Below are positions 38,643 through 41,954 of a stretch of 41,954 nt of DNA, in pieces. A model generated the notes under the pieces. It was not told the origin of the DNA, did not search any database, and worked only from the letters and a program-made list of their open reading frames with translations. Source of the DNA: DASRHY01 sp046765875. Its GTDB lineage: Bacteria; Actinomycetota; Actinomycetes; Propionibacteriales; Kribbellaceae. The position numbers were made by a program, and so were the translations under genes. The DNA lies in the NCBI GenBank assembly GCA_046765875.1, contig JBKPSJ010000224.1, positions 1 to 41,954 on the forward strand, read 5' to 3'. How positions within the stretch are numbered: position 1 is the first letter of the stretch; every line of letters begins with the position of its first letter.

Positions 38643-40766
38643 ATGAGACATCGACTTCTGGCCATCGGCCTTCCGGTCGCCGCTCTCGTGGCGACGATCG
38701 CGGCCCCCTCCGCCACCGCCCTGGCGCCCCCGACCGTCGCCGTCGCGGGCGCCGAGCCGACCTTCGTCAACGGCCTGTCGCAGCCGGTCTTCTCGACCAA
38801 CCCGGCCGACTGGTACAGCGGCGAGGTGTGGATCGAGGCGCCCTTCGACAGCGACGGCGACGGCCGCCCCGACCGGATCCACGCCGACTTCACCGCCCCG
38901 AACGAGGTCAACACCGACGGCCTCAAGGTGCCGGTGATCTTCGAGGACAGCCCGTACTACGCGGGCACCGCCGACGAATACAGCAACTGGGGTGTCGACC
39001 ACGAGCTCGGGTCGCCGCCGGCCACCCGGGCGCGGGCGCCGTTCTGGCAGGCCTTCGACACCAGCCCCACCATCAGTACCCGGTACGAGTCCACCTGGGT
39101 GCCGCGCGGGTTCGCGGTGGTGCACGCCGAGTCGCCCGGCACCGGGCACTCCGACGGCTGCCCGACCTCCGGCGGCACCAACGAGACGCTCGCCGCGAAG
39201 GCCGTGATCGACTGGCTGAACGGCCGCGCCCGCGGCTTCACCACGCATGACGGCGACACTCCCGCAGCCGCGTCCTGGACGTCGGGCAAGGTCGGCATGA
39301 TGGGCACGTCGTACAACGGCACCCTGCCCGAGGCGGTCGCGACCACCGGGGTGCAGGGGCTGGAGGCGATCGTCCCGATCTCGGCCATCTCGGACTGGTA
39401 CGACTACTACCGCGCCAACGGTATGGTCCGCGCCCCGCACTCGTCGTCCAGCCCGTCGGGAAACAACAACGCCTTCCAGGGCGAGGACCTCGACGTGCTC
39501 GCCGATGTCGTCTACTCCCGGCTCGACGAGCCGACCCAGCGCACCATCTGCCAGCCGGTGATCGACTATCTCGAGCACAACATCGACCGTGCGACCGGCA
39601 ACCGCAGCGCGTTCTGGGAGGAGCGCAACTACATGAAGGACGTGCGCAACGTGCACGCCGCGAGCCTGCTTGCGCACGGCAACAACGACTTCAACGTGAT
39701 GACGAAGAACGCGGCTCAGTTCTACGCCGCGCTCAAGAAGCAGAACGTGCCGCACATGTTCTACTTCCACCAGGGCGGCCACGGCGGAGCGCCGCCGGAC
39801 GTGCTGATCAACTACTGGTTCACCCGCTACCTGTATGGGGTCCAGAACAACGTCGAGAGCCTGCCGCGCTCATGGGTCGTCCGCGAAGCCGCCTCCTGCC
39901 CGCCGCGGCAGACGACGGTGACCGGCGACCAGGCCAACACTGCCACCCTCACGGTGGCCGACACCTCGCCGTTCCGGATCGGCTTCACCCTCACCGTGCC
40001 TCAGACGAACTCAGACGGTACGACGACCAACACCACCCGGCTGATCTCCTCGATCCCCGACCAGACGCATCTGGTGCTGGCGTCGGCCGTGGCCACCAGT
40101 GCCGGGCAGAAGGTCGCGAACGGGGCCGTCGTGTTCCTGGCCTGCAACACCGCCAACCCGACGCCGTACGCCGAATGGCCCGACCCGGCGAGCAAGAACG
40201 TCAGCCTGCGGCTCACCCCGGGCGCTCCGGCCCTCGGCGGCCTGATCCTCGGCGATGCGGTCGACGGCACCGAGACGCTGACCGACGACGCCTCGATCCC
40301 GGGCATCACCTCGGCCAACACCGCCTCGTCCGGCGTCCGGCTGATCTACCAGACCGCACCGCTGACCAAGGCGCTGCGGCTCAGCGGTACGCCGACGGTT
40401 CAGCTGCAGCTCGCGTTCAGCAAGTCCAGGGCGAACGTCACCGCCGCGCTGGTCAGCTACCCGCCGACCGGCAACGGCGTGATCCTCACCCGCGGCTGGC
40501 GCGATCCGGTGAACCGGGTCTCGGACTGGTACGACTCGTCGCTCAGGCCCGGAGTCAACTACCAGATCGGCATCGACATGCAGCCGAAGGACACCGTCGT
40601 ACCGGCGGGCAACCGGCTGGCAGTGATGGTGCTGTCCAGCGACCGTGACTTCACCATCCGGCCGGCGCCCGGCACCCAGCTCACGCTGAAGCTGGGTGGC
40701 AGCTCGATCGCCCTCCCGGTGGTCGGCGGCACCAACGCCTTGGCCGAGGCCATCGGCGGCAACTGA
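38643..40766 (+). CDS. Secreted S15-family peptidase (Xaa-Pro dipeptidyl-peptidase type) with inserted domain
   Basis: A 707-residue exported hydrolase. A Sec signal peptide is seen at residues 1-27 (MRHRLLAIGLPVAALVATIA, cleavage near SATA). The alpha/beta-hydrolase domain holds the S15/CocE triad: Ser223 in GTSYNG, Asp349 in HGNNDFNV and His380 in HQGGHGG. A CocE/NonD beta-domain ends the protein (about 505-707, VSLRLTPGAPALGG to LTLKLGGS). Between them a Thr/Asn/Ala-rich stretch bounded by Cys419 and Cys501 (TVTGDQANTATLTVADTSPF at its start) looks like an extra beta-domain closed by a disulfide. Start is ATG at 38643 with GAGG seven bases upstream; the GTG at 38631 would put the ribosome site inside. 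It likely removes Xaa-Pro dipeptides from proline-rich peptides outside the cell. Confidence 0.9.
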   Translation: MRHRLLAIGLPVAALVATIAAPSATALAPPTVAVAGAEPTFVNGLSQPVFSTNPADWYSGEVWIEAPFDSDGDGRPDRIHADFTAPNEVNTDGLKVPVIFEDSPYYAGTADEYSNWGVDHELGSPPATRARAPFWQAFDTSPTISTRYESTWVPRGFAVVHAESPGTGHSDGCPTSGGTNETLAAKAVIDWLNGRARGFTTHDGDTPAAASWTSGKVGMMGTSYNGTLPEAVATTGVQGLEAIVPISAISDWYDYYRANGMVRAPHSSSSPSGNNNAFQGEDLDVLADVVYSRLDEPTQRTICQPVIDYLEHNIDRATGNRSAFWEERNYMKDVRNVHAASLLAHGNNDFNVMTKNAAQFYAALKKQNVPHMFYFHQGGHGGAPPDVLINYWFTRYLYGVQNNVESLPRSWVVREAASCPPRQTTVTGDQANTATLTVADTSPFRIGFTLTVPQTNSDGTTTNTTRLISSIPDQTHLVLASAVATSAGQKVANGAVVFLACNTANPTPYAEWPDPASKNVSLRLTPGAPALGGLILGDAVDGTETLTDDASIPGITSANTASSGVRLIYQTAPLTKALRLSGTPTVQLQLAFSKSRANVTAALVSYPPTGNGVILTRGWRDPVNRVSDWYDSSLRPGVNYQIGIDMQPKDTVVPAGNRLAVMVLSSDRDFTIRPAPGTQLTLKLGGSSIALPVVGGTNALAEAIGGN

Positions 40767-40781
40767 CTGGCCAGCCGGACG

Positions 40782-40821
40782 GACACCGGGTTCGGCGGCG
40801 GTGGCCGCCGAGCCCGGTGTC
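40782..40821 (+). terminator. Strong terminator hairpin after the S15 peptidase
   Basis: GACACCGGG then TTCGGCGGC (40782-40799) pairs with GCCGCCGAG then CCCGGTGTC (40804-40821): 18 pairs with one T-G wobble and a four-base loop GGTG, 15 bases past the stop. No U-tract follows. Confidence 0.78.
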
Positions 40822-40906
40822 ATCGCATCTGACGGCTAGAGGTCCGACTATTCGGCCGCCTGGCGCGCGCTAGTCGCCCGATTTCGCATTGCCAGCCCGG
40901 TAATGA

Positions 40907-40947
40907 TCGGATCTGTGGGAGGATGTCCGGGACAGTCGGATCTGCGG
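40907..40947 (+). promoter_or_regulatory. Direct repeat upstream of the FadR-type regulator
   Basis: TCGGATCTGYGG occurs at 40907-40918 and 40936-40947, 29 bases apart, ending 12 bases before the ATG. TAATGA at 40901-40906 is a poor -10. The repeats are candidate binding sites for the regulator or a small duplication. Confidence 0.38.
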
Positions 40948-40959
40948 CAGGAGCCGGGC

Positions 40960-41640
40960 ATGAGGGTGACCGATCAGGCCATCGAGTCGATCAAGCAGAT
41001 GATCGTGTCCGGCGAACTCGGCCCGGGGGACCGGTTGCCGCGCGAGGCCGAACTGGCCGAGCGGCTCGGGCTGTCCCGTAACTCGCTGCGCGAGGCGGTG
41101 ACCGCGCTGTCGCTGGTCCGGGTGCTCGAGGTCCGGCAGGGCGACGGCACGTATGTGACCAGCCTGGATCCGGAGTTGCTGCTGGAGACGATGGCGTTCG
41201 TGGTCGACCTGCACTCCGACGCCGGCGTACTGGAGTTCTTCGAGTTGCGCCGGGTCCTCGAGCCGGCCGCGACCGCACTGGCCGCGCAGCGGATGAGCGA
41301 GGACGAGGTGTTCGCGCTGCGCCAGGTGCTCGACGACCTCGGGCCGGAACCGTCGATAGACAGGCTGATGGCCGGCGACGTCGAGTTCCACCGGCTGATC
41401 GCGGTCGGCAGCGGCAACGCCTCGCTGGCGTCGTTGCTGGACAGCGTGCGCAGGTCGACGTACCGGGCCCGGATCTGGCGCGGGCTGACGCAGGGCGGCG
41501 CGGTGCACCGCACGGTGGCGGAGCATCGCGCCATCATGGAGGCGATCGCGGTCCGCGACCCGGACCTGGCCCGGTCCTGGGCGACCGTGCATGTCGCCGG
41601 TGTCGAGCGCTGGATCCGCGACTTCGGCCCCGGCATTTAG
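40960..41640 (+). CDS. GntR family regulator, FadR/FCD subfamily
   Basis: A 226-residue regulator. The winged helix is at residues ~8-70 (SGELGPGDRLPREAELAERL, LSRNSLREAVTALSLVRVLE, GDGTYVTSL). An all-helical FCD ligand domain runs from ~85 to 220: LEFFELRRVLEPAATALAAQ, the metal-ligand pattern DVEFHRLIAVGSGN, VHRTVAEHRAIMEAI and WATVHVAGVERWI. The aspartate and three histidines typical of metal-dependent FCD domains are visible, so a carboxylate ligand held by a metal ion is likely. Start is ATG at 40960 (MRVTDQAIES) with AGGAG six to seven bases upstream. Its targets are not in the window unless it acts on the upstream peptidase gene. Confidence 0.9.
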   Translation: MRVTDQAIESIKQMIVSGELGPGDRLPREAELAERLGLSRNSLREAVTALSLVRVLEVRQGDGTYVTSLDPELLLETMAFVVDLHSDAGVLEFFELRRVLEPAATALAAQRMSEDEVFALRQVLDDLGPEPSIDRLMAGDVEFHRLIAVGSGNASLASLLDSVRRSTYRARIWRGLTQGGAVHRTVAEHRAIMEAIAVRDPDLARSWATVHVAGVERWIRDFGPGI

Positions 41641-41954
41641 CCCTGTAACGAAAGTGACTGATGTGACTTCGGCGCGTCGTCCGAGCTGAGGTGAGGCCTC
41701 CGCAGTAACGCAGTTCCGCGCCTGACAGCCGCCGCCACACCTCGTGGCGACGTTGCACAAGTTCAGGTGCCGTCCCACAAGTCCGGCCTTGTGCAATGAC
41801 TTCACCCGATGTGCAGGGACGCCGGGCGGTGTGCAGCGGCGCATGGGTCGGGCGAGTTGGGGCATGACTTCGGCGGTGATGAGGTCTCGGTGGTCTGGCT
41901 CCGGAATCGTCAGGCGATCCTGGTTTCCTGCATCGTCCAGTTCGTCTCCCAGGT
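41641..41954. other. Right-edge non-coding stretch
   Basis: These 314 bases hold no gene I can support. A minus-strand frame stays open from the edge leftward (LGDELDDAGNQDRLTIPEPD near 41952-41893), but it runs on into the regulator gene and reads as low-quality protein (CTPPGVPAHRVKS, CGGGCQARNC). A real gene could start beyond the edge. The visible structure is the inverted repeat at 41753-41796. Confidence 0.5.
41753..41796. repeat. Inverted repeat TTGCACAAG...CTTGTGCAA
   Basis: Perfect 9-bp arms at 41753-41761 and 41788-41796 with 26 bases between; a nested ACAAG/CTTGT pair (41777-41781 with 41788-41792) offers an alternative hairpin. GTGCA recurs nearby at 41811-41815 and 41830-41834. 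It may be an operator or a terminator of a gene arriving from the right. Confidence 0.45.

Noticed and set aside
41866..41954. Possible minus-strand gene entering from the right edge
   Set aside because: The frame stays open, but its continuation (41865 to 41640) reads as non-protein and then overlaps the FadR-type regulator; evidence is insufficient without the flank.

Overview
This window is high-GC actinobacterial chromosome. Three things point to Actinobacteria: strong G/C third-position bias with many GTG starts, the bldD / pyrR-pyrB-pyrC-carA-carB-pyrF / mihF-gmk-rpoZ-coaBC-metK-priA order, and actinobacterial families such as BldD, mihF-type integration host factor, GuaB1 and a helicase-degenerate PriA. 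A Propionibacteriales (Nocardioides/Kribbella-like) host is my guess from overall flavour, not a proven assignment. I saw no phage, insertion sequence, CRISPR array, tRNA or rRNA. It is a core housekeeping region with a few accessory patches.

Layout. 1-2.2 kb: an ECF42-type sigma factor paired with a YCII/DGPF-domain protein, then a small split-barrel flavin/F420 protein. 2.2-5.1 kb (minus strand): GuaB1, a GntR/UTRA regulator with a perfect 24-bp palindrome over its own promoter, and BldD with a candidate autoregulatory box. 5.2-17.0 kb: a ten-gene pyrimidine operon, pyrR-pyrB-pyrC-(membrane protein)-carA-carB-pyrD-(pyrK-like)-(pyrD-like)-pyrF. Every junction overlaps, so there is no intergenic base from pyrR to pyrF. 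A leader hairpin carries the PyrR-binding loop and covers the pyrR ribosome binding site. 17.0-23.3 kb: mihF, gmk, rpoZ, coaBC, metK, a tandem palindromic repeat of about 148 bp, and priA. 23.3-25.6 kb: a divergent winged-helix regulator and MFS transporter. 25.6-31.6 kb: HAD hydrolase, def, fmt, rsmB, a YdcZ-type DMT transporter, rpe and a NagD-like HAD phosphatase. 31.6-32.9 kb: a decayed locus with a frameshifted UbiA-family prenyltransferase and broken small membrane ORFs. 33.0-37.3 kb: an FMN riboswitch and the riboflavin operon ribD-ribE-pnuC/ribM-ribBA-ribH. 37.3-41.6 kb: an Eis-like acetyltransferase (minus), a secreted S15 peptidase with an inserted domain, and a FadR-type regulator. 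The last 314 bases hold only an inverted repeat and no convincing gene.

How the genes fit together. The pyr operon makes UMP from bicarbonate and glutamine, except orotate phosphoribosyltransferase (pyrE), which is not here. Its odd part is the block after carB. A normal class 2 (quinone-linked) PyrD is followed by a PyrK-like iron-sulfur flavoprotein and a second PyrD-family protein. That second protein keeps the FMN-site motifs but has lost the lysine, asparagine and NxSCPN loop that bind and oxidise dihydroorotate. The pair looks like a class 1B complex repurposed for another redox reaction, and it is my main candidate for an undescribed system. The mihF-gmk-rpoZ-coaBC-metK block supplies nucleoid, GTP-precursor, RNA polymerase, CoA and SAM functions; def-fmt-rsmB serve translation. 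The riboflavin operon supplies FMN/FAD for the flavoproteins encoded here and is controlled by FMN itself.
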